Part shown: in pieces, positions 1 through 5,246 of the stretch
Layout: each line of letters starts with the position of its first letter
Numbering within the stretch: the first letter of the stretch is position 1
NCBI GenBank assembly: GCA_002427015.1
Contig: DIPE01000116.1
Location: forward strand, 10,467-18,128
Origin: Firmicutes bacterium UBA5496
GTDB lineage: Bacteria; Bacillota; Proteinivoracia; UBA4975
Direction: 5' to 3'
DNA: 7,662 nt
The notes under the pieces: model-generated
Databases searched by the model: none
The model's input: only the letters and a program-made list of their open reading frames with translations
What the model was told of the DNA's origin: nothing
Made by a program: the position numbers and the translations under genes

Positions 1-86
1 CCGCCTTTGACGACTTTGGCGACGCGGTTAATACTGACAACCTTTTCGGTGAATTCACTGGCGGCTGTATCAATTTTAGACTTCAA
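1..86 (-). CDS. rpsE: 30S ribosomal protein S5, N-terminal fragment
   Basis: S5 (uS5) binds 16S rRNA in the body of the small subunit and takes part in decoding accuracy. Only the first 28 codons are inside the window; the gene runs off the left edge. The visible residues end in the conserved stretch EKVVSINRVAKVVKGG, which leads into the double-stranded-RNA-binding-like fold of the family. The start is a TTG at 84-86, preceded by a strong GGGAGGG SD at 93-99 with about 7 bases of spacing; no ATG or GTG lies in frame nearby, so TTG is the best choice. It begins 17 bases after the rplR stop. Identification is firm from the motif and the gene order, although the fragment is short. Confidence 0.93.
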   Translation of the reverse strand, partial: MKSKIDTAASEFTEKVVSINRVAKVVKG

Positions 87-92
87 GCTGAT

Positions 93-99
93 CCCTCCC
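93..99 (-). promoter_or_regulatory. Shine-Dalgarno of rpsE, fixes a TTG start
   Basis: On the minus strand the sequence reads GGGAGGG, then about 7 bases, then TTG. This is the only start-like codon in frame at proper spacing, so it decides the start of S5. Confidence 0.85.
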
Positions 100-103
100 T
101 TGT

Positions 104-463
104 CTAGAATTCCAGGCCGGCTTCACGAGCTGCGTCGGCCAGTTCTTTGATTCTCCCGTGGAAGATAAATCCTCCCCGGTCAAATACTACGGTAGAGATT
201 CCGGCTTGTTTAGCTCTTTCAGCAACTAACCGGCCTACAACCTTCGCGGCCTCTTTGTTGCCGCCATAGCTGACTTCAGCCTTGAACGCCTCGTCTAAAC
301 TGGAGGCAGATACAAGGGTGCGGTCATTTGTATCATCGATAATTTGAGCATAGATATGATTTGCGCTGCGAAAGACGTTGAGACGGGGACGCTCGGGGGT
401 GCCGACGACTTTCTTGCGTACCCGCAGGTGTCTTTGTTTACGCGGATTGATATTGCGACCCAA
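104..463 (-). CDS. rplR: 50S ribosomal protein L18
   Basis: L18 (uL18) binds 5S rRNA together with L5 and helps dock it on the central protuberance of the large subunit. The product is 119 residues, the usual length. It has the basic N-terminus with RHLRVRKKVVGTPERPRLNV (residues 11-30), the NHIYAQIIDD segment, and the C-terminal hallmark FDRGGFIFHGRIKELADAA (about 95-113). The start is TTG at 461-463: an in-frame TGA lies three codons upstream (470-472) and no ATG or GTG is near, while an AAGGAG SD sits 9 bases upstream. The stop is TAG. It follows rplF by 24 bases and precedes rpsE by 17, the standard spc order. Confidence 0.97.
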   Translation of the reverse strand: MGRNINPRKQRHLRVRKKVVGTPERPRLNVFRSANHIYAQIIDDTNDRTLVSASSLDEAFKAEVSYGGNKEAAKVVGRLVAERAKQAGISTVVFDRGGFIFHGRIKELADAAREAGLEF

Positions 464-472
464 CCGGGCTCA

Positions 473-478
473 CTCCTT
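473..478 (-). promoter_or_regulatory. Shine-Dalgarno of rplR, fixes a TTG start
   Basis: The minus strand reads AAGGAG followed by 9 bases and TTG. The 9-base spacer itself begins with an in-frame TGA, so translation of L18 cannot start further upstream in this frame. Confidence 0.85.
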
Positions 479-487
479 TTACGCGCA

Positions 488-1027
488 TTACTTGCCGGCT
501 TTGCCTACTATGCGCCGGATCTGTTCGCCTTCATATTTGATGCCTTTGCCTAAATAAGGCTCAGGTTTGCGGACCCCTCTGATTTCAGCGGCGATTTGGC
601 CAACTACCTGCTTGTCGATTCCTTTGACGGTAATCTTATTGGGGGCGGGGACTTCAAATTCAACGCCCTGGGGGGGATTGATAATCACCGGATGGGAATA
701 TCCCACCGTCAGGCTGATATCCTTGCCCTGCAAAGCGGCACGATAACCGACGCCGACTATTTCCAGGTTGCGGACATAGCCTTTGGTGACCCCTTCTACC
801 ATATTAGCAAGCAGGCTGCGGGTCAAGCCGTGCAGAGCGCGATGTTCTTTGGCATCGGACGGGCGAGTGACCAGTGCCTGGCCGCCCTCGACGCTTATGT
901 CTATTTCTTGGGGCATTTGTTGTTCAAGCTGGCCCAGGGGCCCTTTGACAGTAACAACTTTGTCATCAGAAACCGTGATCTGCACGGCTGTAGGTACTTG
1001 GACCGGCTTTTTGCCAATTCTGGACAT
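488..1027 (-). CDS. rplF: 50S ribosomal protein L6
   Basis: L6 (uL6) sits near the factor-binding site of the large subunit and contacts 23S rRNA and the sarcin-ricin region. The product is 179 residues, normal for the family, made of two repeated alpha/beta domains. It begins with the family start MSRIGKKPVQVP, has EHRALHGLTRSLLANMVEGV (residues 61-80) and KGYVRNLEIVGVGYRA at the domain joint, and ends with the C-terminal signature RKPEPYLGKGIKYEGE (153-168). The ATG at 1025-1027 was chosen because a GGAGGT SD lies 6 bases upstream and the protein then starts exactly like its homologues. A longer reading to 1081 would add 18 unrelated residues, translate through the SD and overlap rpsH, so it is rejected. 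The stop is TAA. Confidence 0.97.
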   Translation of the reverse strand: MSRIGKKPVQVPTAVQITVSDDKVVTVKGPLGQLEQQMPQEIDISVEGGQALVTRPSDAKEHRALHGLTRSLLANMVEGVTKGYVRNLEIVGVGYRAALQGKDISLTVGYSHPVIINPPQGVEFEVPAPNKITVKGIDKQVVGQIAAEIRGVRKPEPYLGKGIKYEGEQIRRIVGKAGK

Positions 1028-1033
1028 GACTAC

Positions 1034-1039
1034 ACCTCC
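1034..1039 (-). promoter_or_regulatory. Shine-Dalgarno of rplF, decides the start
   Basis: The minus strand reads GGAGGT, 6 bases, ATG. It sits in the 22-base spacer after the rpsH stop and excludes a start further upstream inside rpsH. Confidence 0.9.
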
Positions 1040-1049
1040 GTTGCAATGG

Positions 1050-1448
1050 TTACCAAACGTAGCACAGGACTTCGCCGCCAAGTCCGGCAGCGCGGGCCTT
1101 TCTGTCCACCATTACTCCCTGGGAAGTGGAGATGATGGCGATGCCCAGACCGCCTAATACCCTGGGGATCTCGTCCTTATTGGCATATACCCGCAGACCG
1201 GGCTTGCTTATCCGTTTGATTCCAGTGATTATCCTGCGCTTGCCTTGTTCATAACGCAGTGTGATTCTGATAATTCCCTGCTTGTTGTCCTCCACTACCT
1301 CAAAGTTTCCAATGTACCCTTCTTCTTTGAGGGCCTCGGCCAACGCTATCTTTATCTTTGATGCCGGAATTTCTACGCTGGAGTGGAGCGCCGTGTTGGC
1401 ATTCCTGATTCTCGTCAGCATATCGGCAATAGGGTCTGTCATAGTCAT
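1050..1448 (-). CDS. rpsH: 30S ribosomal protein S8
   Basis: S8 (uS8) is a primary binder of helix 21 of 16S rRNA and organises the central domain of the small subunit; in E. coli it also represses the spc operon. The product is 132 residues, the usual length. It starts MTMTDPIADMLTRIRNA, a conserved N-terminus, and ends with the C-terminal signature GIAIISTSQGVMVDRKAR (102-119) followed by GGEVLCYVW. Two ATGs lie two codons apart (1446-1448 and 1440-1442); the first is preferred because the AAAGGAGGT SD is 8 bases from it. The stop is TAA. An S8 autoregulatory RNA site like that of E. coli was looked for before rplE and not seen. Confidence 0.97.
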   Translation of the reverse strand: MTMTDPIADMLTRIRNANTALHSSVEIPASKIKIALAEALKEEGYIGNFEVVEDNKQGIIRITLRYEQGKRRIITGIKRISKPGLRVYANKDEIPRVLGGLGIAIISTSQGVMVDRKARAAGLGGEVLCYVW

Positions 1449-1456
1449 CTGGATGG

Positions 1457-1465
1457 ACCTCCTTT
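1457..1465 (-). promoter_or_regulatory. Shine-Dalgarno of rpsH
   Basis: The minus strand reads AAAGGAGGT, 8 bases, ATG. The spacing picks the first of two in-frame ATGs as the start of S8; the second would be 14 bases away. Confidence 0.85.
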
Positions 1466-1472
1466 CCTAACG

Positions 1473-1658
1473 CTACCAGCTGGCCTTTTTAACGCCAGGG
1501 ATTTGGCCTTTGTGGGCCAAAGTGCGGAAACAGATACGGCACATGCCAAATTTGCGCATATATGCATGAGGGCGACCACAGATTTTACACCGGTTGTAAC
1601 CCTGAACGCTGAATTTGGGCTGCCTTCCCTGTTTGGCGATCATTGATTTTTTTGCCAC
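1473..1658 (-). CDS. rpsN: 30S ribosomal protein S14, short zinc-binding type (type Z)
   Basis: S14 (uS14) binds the 3' major domain of 16S rRNA in the head of the small subunit. The product has 61 residues, the length of the type-Z form, against about 90-100 for the cysteine-free form. Four cysteines, C24-x2-C27 and C40-x2-C43, form the zinc ribbon within CKICGRPHAYMRKFGMCRIC. The C-terminus AHKGQIPGVKKASW is typical. The start is GTG at 1656-1658 with an AAGGAGGG SD about 9 bases upstream; the ATG five codons later would remove the conserved MAKKS start. The stop is TAG. Position between rplE and rpsH is canonical. In some Bacillota a zinc-free paralogue elsewhere replaces this protein under zinc limitation; whether one exists here cannot be seen. 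Confidence 0.97.
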   Translation of the reverse strand: MAKKSMIAKQGRQPKFSVQGYNRCKICGRPHAYMRKFGMCRICFRTLAHKGQIPGVKKASW

Positions 1659-1667
1659 CCGTTTTAA

Positions 1668-1675
1668 CCCTCCTT
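1668..1675 (-). promoter_or_regulatory. Shine-Dalgarno of rpsN, fixes a GTG start
   Basis: The minus strand reads AAGGAGGG, 9 bases, GTG. It supports the GTG over the downstream in-frame ATG at codon 6. Confidence 0.85.
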
Positions 1676-1682
1676 GTAAGGT

Positions 1683-2222
1683 TTATTTCTTGAAGGGAAC
1701 ACCGAAACCTGTCAGCAATTCGCGGCCTTCTTCGTCAGTCTTAGCGGTAGTGACAATGACAATATCCATGCCGCGGACCTTTTCGACCTTATCGTAATTG
1801 ATTTCAGGGAAAATCAGTTGTTCCTTTATACCCATGGTGTAGTTGCCACGACCGTCAAAGGCTTTGGGCGATACACCGCGGAAGTCGCGCACCCGGGGGA
1901 GGGCAATGTTCAGCAAGCGATCCAAAAAGTGATACATGCGCTCGCCCCGCAAGGTTACCATAGTGCCAATTGGCATCCCCGCCCGAATTTTGAAACCGGC
2001 TATGGCCTTGCGGGCTTTGGTAATGACCGGCTTCTGCCCGGTGATGATGCTGAGCTCTTCCACTGCATTTTCAAGGAATTTCGGGTTTTCTTTGGCGTCA
2101 CCTACGCCCATGTTGACGACAATTTTTTCAATCTTTGGCACTTCCATGATGCTGCTGTACTTGAATTTATTCATCAAGGCGGGGATAACATCCCGCTGAT
2201 ACAGTTCTTTTAGTCTAGACAA
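1683..2222 (-). CDS. rplE: 50S ribosomal protein L5
   Basis: L5 (uL5) binds 5S rRNA with L18 in the central protuberance and contacts P-site tRNA and the small-subunit head through bridge B1b. The product is 179 residues, the normal length. Recognisable blocks are the N-terminus SRLKELYQRDVIPALMNKF, VPKIEKIVVNMGVGDA (28-43), ITGQKPVITKARKAIAGFKI (60-79), MPIGTMVTLRG (83-93) and the C-terminal GMDIVIVTTAKTDEEGRELL (151-170). The start is TTG at 2220-2222, with GGGAGGT six bases upstream and a sequence that aligns with the usual start of the family; the next ATG is at codon 17, inside conserved sequence. The stop is TAA. It follows rplX by 27 bases and precedes rpsN by 24. Confidence 0.97.
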   Translation of the reverse strand: MSRLKELYQRDVIPALMNKFKYSSIMEVPKIEKIVVNMGVGDAKENPKFLENAVEELSIITGQKPVITKARKAIAGFKIRAGMPIGTMVTLRGERMYHFLDRLLNIALPRVRDFRGVSPKAFDGRGNYTMGIKEQLIFPEINYDKVEKVRGMDIVIVTTAKTDEEGRELLTGFGVPFKK

Positions 2223-2228
2223 GAGTTT

Positions 2229-2235
2229 ACCTCCC
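2229..2235 (-). promoter_or_regulatory. Shine-Dalgarno of rplE, fixes a TTG start
   Basis: The minus strand reads GGGAGGT, 6 bases, TTG. No ATG or GTG lies at suitable spacing, so it supports TTG initiation of L5. Confidence 0.87.
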
Positions 2236-2249
2236 TTCCGCTGGGTCAG

Positions 2250-2579
2250 TTACTTTTCATTGACCTCGCCGCAATTTTTGCAATACCGGACCTTGCTTCC
2301 ATCGGCCAGGAACTTGCGACCGACCCGAGCCGGCCGGTTGCAGCGGGGACAGATAAGCATGGCCTTGCCGCTGTAAATCGGCGCTTCTTTATCGATGATG
2401 CCGCCTTGGGGATTATCTCTGGTAGGCCGCATATGCTTTTTAATGATGTTTACCCCTTCAACGATAATTTTGCCGGAGCGGGGCAGGACTTGCAGGACTT
2501 TGCCGGTCTTATCCTTGTCGGTACCGGACATTATTTTAACCTTGTCACCTTTGTTGACATGAATCTTGGTCAATGTCAC
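2250..2579 (-). CDS. rplX: 50S ribosomal protein L24 with four-cysteine C-terminus
   Basis: L24 (uL24) is an early assembly protein of the large subunit that binds the 5' end of 23S rRNA near the exit tunnel. The product is 109 residues. A KOW motif occupies the N-terminal part (VNKGDKVKIMSGTDKDKTGKV, about 8-28), followed by VEGVNIIKKHMRPT (40-53) and NPQGGIIDKEAPI. The C-terminus carries C77-x2-C80 and C100-x2-C103, a likely zinc ribbon that the E. coli and Bacillus subtilis proteins lack. The start is GTG at 2577-2579, with AAGGAGGT 7 bases upstream. An in-frame GTG at 2597 also exists, but starting there would translate the SD itself as the residues KEVDY. The stop is TAA; rplN ends 21 bases upstream. 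Confidence 0.96.
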   Translation of the reverse strand: MTLTKIHVNKGDKVKIMSGTDKDKTGKVLQVLPRSGKIIVEGVNIIKKHMRPTRDNPQGGIIDKEAPIYSGKAMLICPRCNRPARVGRKFLADGSKVRYCKNCGEVNEK

Positions 2580-2586
2580 GTAATCC

Positions 2587-2594
2587 ACCTCCTT
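2587..2594 (-). promoter_or_regulatory. Shine-Dalgarno of rplX, decides among in-frame GTGs
   Basis: The minus strand reads AAGGAGGT, then GGATTAC (7 bases), then GTG. Of three in-frame GTGs only the last is at correct distance; the first lies upstream of the SD and the second overlaps its end. Confidence 0.9.
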
Positions 2595-2600
2595 CACAGC

Positions 2601-2969
2601 TTAGAGGACTTCTGGCGCCAGGGAGACTATCTTCATAAAGTCCCTCTCCCGCAGTTCACGGGCTACAGGCCCAAATATCCTTGTGCCTCTGGGGTTTTTG
2701 GCCTCGTTGATTATTACAGCTGCGTTGTCATCAAAGCGGATATGGGAGCCGTCTTTGCGCTGCACTCCTGATTTGGTGCGCACCACAACGGCCCGGATTA
2801 CTTCGCCCTTCTTGACAACCCCGCCGGGTGTTGCCTCTTTTACTGATGCGACAATTATGTCGCCTATATTTGCCGAATAGCGCCTTGTGCCGCCGAGGAC
2901 GCGAATGCACATAATCTTTTTGGCGCCGGAGTTATCGGCAACATTCAACATCGTTTGCTGCTGAATCAC
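2601..2969 (-). CDS. rplN: 50S ribosomal protein L14
   Basis: L14 (uL14) lies at the subunit interface, binds 23S rRNA, and forms bridges to 16S rRNA; it is also the docking site of the silencing factor RsfS in bacteria generally. The product is 122 residues, exactly the usual bacterial length. It starts MIQQQTMLNVADNSGAKKIM, nearly the family consensus, has GDIIVASVKEATPGGVVKKG (36-55) and the region RFDDNAAVIINEAKNPRGTRIFGPVARELR (78-107). The start is GTG at 2967-2969, with AAAGGAGG about 8 bases upstream; the ATG at codon 7 would remove conserved residues. The stop is TAA. This is the first gene of the spc block, 28 bases after rpsQ with no promoter visible. Confidence 0.98.
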   Translation of the reverse strand: MIQQQTMLNVADNSGAKKIMCIRVLGGTRRYSANIGDIIVASVKEATPGGVVKKGEVIRAVVVRTKSGVQRKDGSHIRFDDNAAVIINEAKNPRGTRIFGPVARELRERDFMKIVSLAPEVL

Positions 2970-2977
2970 AGTATACC

Positions 2978-2985
2978 CCTCCTTT
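2978..2985 (-). promoter_or_regulatory. Shine-Dalgarno of rplN, fixes a GTG start
   Basis: The minus strand reads AAAGGAGG, about 8 bases, GTG. It occupies the S10/spc junction, leaving no room for the separate spc promoter known in E. coli. Confidence 0.87.
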
Positions 2986-2997
2986 CAGCGCATAAAA

Positions 2998-3255
2998 CTA
3001 TTGGACTTTTTGCAGGATTTCCACCAGGCGCCAGCGTTTTTCACGGCTGAGGGGTCTGGTTTCCATTATTTCTACCACATCGCCGATGCTGCACTGGTTG
3101 TTTTCGTCGTGAGCCTTAAATTTGTTGGTCCTCTTGATAATCTTGCCGTAGGCAGGGTGACGCAGCTGTTCTTCAACTGCTACGACAATGGTTTTGTCCA
3201 TTTTATTGCTGACAACCTTGCCCACCAGGACTTTGCGATTACCACGTTCAGTCAT
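2998..3255 (-). CDS. rpsQ: 30S ribosomal protein S17
   Basis: S17 (uS17) is a primary 16S rRNA binder with an OB-fold that stabilises the 5' and central domains of the small subunit. The product is 85 residues, normal for the family. It begins MTERGNRKVLVGKVVSNKMD, has KTIVVAVEEQLRHPAYGKII (21-40) and the signature GDVVEIMETRPLSREKRWRL (58-77). The start is ATG at 3253-3255 with AAAGGAGG 8 bases upstream. An in-frame TTG further upstream, at 3279, would add eight residues translated through the SD and is rejected. A second, out-of-frame ATG touches the SD directly and is too close for use. The stop is TAG. It lies 23 bases after rpmC. Confidence 0.97.
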   Translation of the reverse strand: MTERGNRKVLVGKVVSNKMDKTIVVAVEEQLRHPAYGKIIKRTNKFKAHDENNQCSIGDVVEIMETRPLSREKRWRLVEILQKVQ

Positions 3256-3263
3256 TGGACCAT

Positions 3264-3271
3264 CCTCCTTT
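3264..3271 (-). promoter_or_regulatory. Shine-Dalgarno of rpsQ, decides the start
   Basis: The minus strand reads AAAGGAGG, 8 bases, ATG in the S17 frame. An out-of-frame ATG abuts the SD with zero spacing and ends after three codons in a TGA that overlaps the real ATG. Confidence 0.88.
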
Positions 3272-3278
3272 CGGAACA

Positions 3279-3482
3279 CTATTGCACGTTAATATTGAGT
3301 TCCCGTTCCCGAATAATTGTCTTTACCCGGGCAATGTCTTTGCGAACCCGTTTAATCTGCATTGGGTTATCTAGTTGACCTGTGGCAAGCTGAAAACGCA
3401 GATTGAAGAGTTCAGTTTTTAACTCATCCAAACGGACCTGGAGTTCATTTGCGCTTAGATCGCGAATTTCCTTGCCTTTCAC
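3279..3482 (-). CDS. rpmC: 50S ribosomal protein L29
   Basis: L29 (uL29) is a small helical-hairpin protein beside the polypeptide exit tunnel, next to L23, near the docking site of trigger factor and SRP. The product is 67 residues, the usual size. It has the N-terminus MKGKEIRDLSANEL, then ELFNLRFQLATGQLDNPMQI (24-43) with the conserved NLRFQ core, and VRKDIARVKTIIRER (46-60). The start is GTG at 3480-3482 and overlaps the rplP stop in the sequence GTGA. Unlike its neighbours it has no clean GGAGG before it, only a weak purine run (GGTGGTGAAG) inside the end of rplP, so translation is probably coupled to L16. The stop is TAG. Confidence 0.96.
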   Translation of the reverse strand: MKGKEIRDLSANELQVRLDELKTELFNLRFQLATGQLDNPMQIKRVRKDIARVKTIIRERELNINVQ

Positions 3483-3907
3483 TGGTCTTCACCACCAATT
3501 TCAAAGCGTTTTACAAACTTGGTCTTCATGGGCAATTTGTGGGAAGCCAGACGCATTGCTTCCCTGGCCACTTCTTCGGAAACACCGGCCAGTTCAAACA
3601 TAACCCGGCCCGGCTTTACAACTGCTACCCACTTGTCGGGAGAACCCTTACCACTGCCCATCCGGGTTTCGGCAGGCTTGGCGGTAATGGGCTTGTGGGG
3701 AAAGATTTTTATCCAGACCTTGCCGCCCCTTTTGATATATCTGGTCATAGCAATACGGGCGGCCTCTATCTGCTGATTGGTTATCCAGCTGGGTTCTACA
3801 GCCTGAAGTCCATACTCGCCATAGATGACTTCAGTGCCCCGCTGGGCCTTGCCCTTGATGCCGCCACGATGAGGCCGGCGGTAATTAACACGCTTGGGGA
3901 TAAGCAC
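3479..3907 (-). CDS. rplP: 50S ribosomal protein L16
   Basis: L16 (uL16) sits between the A site and the central protuberance and is added late in large-subunit assembly; it is needed for tRNA positioning and peptidyl transferase activity. The product is 142 residues, close to the usual bacterial length. It starts MLIPKRVNYRRPHRG, has EYGLQAVEPSWITNQQIEAAR (31-51), KVWIKIFPHKPITAKPAETR (63-82) and MGSGKGSPDKWVAVVKPGRV (83-102). R82 lies where the hydroxylated Arg of the E. coli protein is found, judged by motif only. The start is GTG at 3905-3907, 3 bases after the rpsC stop; its AAGGAGGAG SD lies in the last codons of rpsC. The stop is the only TGA in the window and overlaps the rpmC start. 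Confidence 0.97.
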   Translation of the reverse strand: MLIPKRVNYRRPHRGGIKGKAQRGTEVIYGEYGLQAVEPSWITNQQIEAARIAMTRYIKRGGKVWIKIFPHKPITAKPAETRMGSGKGSPDKWVAVVKPGRVMFELAGVSEEVAREAMRLASHKLPMKTKFVKRFEIGGEDQ

Positions 3908-3910
3908 GGC

Positions 3911-4579
3911 TTATTCTCCTCCTTCCACAGCGCCTTTTTCTTTTTTCGGCTGGGGCAGAATTTCGCCTTTATATATCCAGACCTTGACGCCAATCTGACC
4001 GTAGGTGGTCCTGGCTTCGGTGACGCCATAGTCGATGTCAGCCCGCAATGTGTGCAGGGGAACTGTGCCATCGGTATACCATTCGGTTCTGGACATTTCG
4101 GCGCCGCCCAGACGGCCGCTGACCATGACTTTAATGCCCTTAGCGCCAACGCGCATGGTTCTGCCCATGGCCTGTTTCATGGCCCGGCGGAAAGCGACAC
4201 GCTTTTCCAGTTGGGCGGCAATAGATTCAGCGACTAATTGGGCGTCTAATTCCGACACCCGGATTTCGATAATATTGATATGGGTTTGCTTGCCGGTGAG
4301 CTGATCCAGTTCTTTGCGCAAGCGTTCGATGCCTGCGCCGCCCCGGCCAATGACAACCCCGGGCTTGGCAGTATGAATTGAAACACGCAGACGGTTTGCT
4401 GCCCGCTCAATTTCAATCTGAGAGATTCCCGAGTTGGCCAGTTGGCTGTGGATATATTTGCGGACCATTATATCTTCATGCAGTGTGTCCACATAATCCT
4501 TGCGCTCAGCATACCACTTGGCTTCCCAATCCCGGATGATGCCAACCCGCAAGCCGATGGGATTAATTTTTTGTCCCAC
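3911..4579 (-). CDS. rpsC: 30S ribosomal protein S3
   Basis: S3 (uS3) is in the head of the small subunit at the mRNA entry channel, where with S4 and S5 it contributes to mRNA unwinding. The product is 222 residues, normal length. It starts MGQKINPIGLRVGIIRDWEA. A type-II KH domain follows, with the GxxG loop as GRGG at 78-81 in KPGVVIGRGGAGIERLRKEL. The C-terminal domain has GRTMRVGAKGIKVMVSGRLG (139-158) with GGAEMSRTEWYTDGTVPLHT (158-177), then GVTEARTTYGQIGVKVWIYKGE, and a charged tail. The start is GTG at 4577-4579 with AAGGAGGG about 8 bases upstream, inside the end of rplV; the genes are 3 bases apart. The stop is TAA. Confidence 0.98.
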   Translation of the reverse strand: MGQKINPIGLRVGIIRDWEAKWYAERKDYVDTLHEDIMVRKYIHSQLANSGISQIEIERAANRLRVSIHTAKPGVVIGRGGAGIERLRKELDQLTGKQTHINIIEIRVSELDAQLVAESIAAQLEKRVAFRRAMKQAMGRTMRVGAKGIKVMVSGRLGGAEMSRTEWYTDGTVPLHTLRADIDYGVTEARTTYGQIGVKVWIYKGEILPQPKKEKGAVEGGE

Positions 4580-4582
4580 TAA

Positions 4583-4927
4583 TTATCCCTCCTTCTGCTT
4601 TTCTGCCACCATCAGGGTAATATGGCTGGTTTTTTTGAGGATTCTGCTGGCCATGCCACGGGCACGGGCTCTGTACCTCTTAAGAGAGGGACCTTGATCC
4701 ACAAAGGCTTTGGCCACGTAGAGATTATCTGCATTTAATTCGTAATTGTGTTCGGCATTGGCCACTGCTGATTTAAGCACCTTTTCCACCAGGGGAGAGG
4801 CAGCCTTGGGAGTGTTTCTGAGGATGGCCAGCGCTTCACCAATATTTTTGCCCCTTATGAGATCAACAACAACACGAACTTTGCGGGGGGCAATACGCAC
4901 ATGCGTCGCACTTGCTTTGACTTCCAT
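4583..4927 (-). CDS. rplV: 50S ribosomal protein L22
   Basis: L22 (uL22) has a globular surface domain and a long beta-hairpin that lines the exit tunnel; changes in the hairpin are a known route to macrolide resistance. The product is 114 residues, the usual length. It starts MEVKASATHVRIAPRKVRVV, has LVEKVLKSAVANAEHNY (46-62), and the hairpin region GPSLKRYRARARGMASRILK (79-98) followed by KTSHITLMV. The hairpin looks intact, with no insertion or deletion visible by eye. The start is ATG at 4925-4927, with AGGAGGAG upstream at about 7 bases. An in-frame TTG at 4951 would translate the SD and overlap the rpsS stop, and is rejected. The stop is TAA. Confidence 0.97.
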   Translation of the reverse strand: MEVKASATHVRIAPRKVRVVVDLIRGKNIGEALAILRNTPKAASPLVEKVLKSAVANAEHNYELNADNLYVAKAFVDQGPSLKRYRARARGMASRILKKTSHITLMVAEKQKEG

Positions 4928-4932
4928 TGTTT

Positions 4933-4940
4933 CTCCTCCT
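4933..4940 (-). promoter_or_regulatory. Shine-Dalgarno of rplV, decides the start
   Basis: The minus strand reads AGGAGGAG, then AAACA, then ATG. It rules out the longer in-frame reading that would begin at 4951 and read through the SD. Confidence 0.88.
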
Positions 4941-4950
4941 CTCTGAAGCA

Positions 4951-5235
4951 CTATTTCAAGGCCGTAGAGCGCTCGGTGTGGGAACCGTGGCCCTTGAAGG
5001 TGCGGGTGGGAGCAAATTCACCCAGTTTGTGGCCGACCATTTCTTCACTGATGTAGACAGGTACATGCTTGCGCCCGTCATAGATTGCCAAAGTATGGCC
5101 GACAAATTCAGGGAATATAGTTGAACGGCGAGACCAGGTTTTGACAACTCGCTTTTCGCCTTTTTCATTCATCTGCTGGATTTTCTTCAGCAGGCTTTCT
5201 TCGCAGAAAGGACCTTTTTTTAGAGATCTACCCAT
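4951..5235 (-). CDS. rpsS: 30S ribosomal protein S19
   Basis: S19 (uS19) is in the head of the small subunit, binds 16S rRNA with S13 and takes part in inter-subunit bridges. The product is 94 residues, normal length. It starts MGRSLKKGPFCEESLLKKIQ, has KTWSRRSTIFPEFVGHTLAI (32-51), and the signature IYDGRKHVPVYISEEMVGHK (51-70) followed by LGEFAPTRTFKGH. The ATG at 5233-5235 is fixed by the invariant MGRSLKKGPF start. Its AAGGAGGG SD is rather far away (about 12 bases from the GGAGG core), and two out-of-frame ATGs lie between. The stop is TAG. It lies 25 bases after rplB and 23 before rplV. Confidence 0.97.
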   Translation of the reverse strand: MGRSLKKGPFCEESLLKKIQQMNEKGEKRVVKTWSRRSTIFPEFVGHTLAIYDGRKHVPVYISEEMVGHKLGEFAPTRTFKGHGSHTERSTALK

Positions 5236-5246
5236 TTGGCATCCAT

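Noticed and set aside
596..1135. 179-codon open frame on the plus strand opposite rplF
   Set aside because: It is a shadow of rplF and the end of rpsH; no SD of the local type and no recognisable domain.
2223..2249. S8-binding autoregulatory hairpin before rplE, as in E. coli
   Set aside because: The 27-base spacer shows no convincing hairpin and is occupied by the rplE SD; I cannot support the element.
2970..2997. Possible spc promoter between rpsQ and rplN
   Set aside because: The 28-base spacer is mostly SD. TATACT next to the rplN start resembles a -10 box, but it is the SD spacer, and a transcript starting after it would leave rplN without its SD.
3251..3263. Mini-frame ATG GTC CAA TGA overlapping the rpsQ start
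   Set aside because: Its ATG touches the SD with no spacing, so initiation there is unlikely; the overlap with the real ATG is probably chance.
3796..4149. 117-codon minus-strand frame overlapping rpsC and rplP in another frame
   Set aside because: It is out of frame with two conserved genes, and its sequence has no family resemblance or suitable SD.
3449..4237. 262-codon open frame on the plus strand, opposite rpsC and rplP
   Set aside because: It lies fully antisense to two certain ribosomal protein genes, its product resembles no family I know, and such long antisense frames arise from the codon bias of the real strand.
5215..5221. Run of seven A on the coding strand in rpsS codons 5-7 (CTA AAA AAA GGT), a possible frameshift slip site
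   Set aside because: It encodes the invariant LKKG of S19, and no hairpin or alternative product was evident. A similar run of seven A in rpsN (1647-1653) encodes the conserved AKK start.
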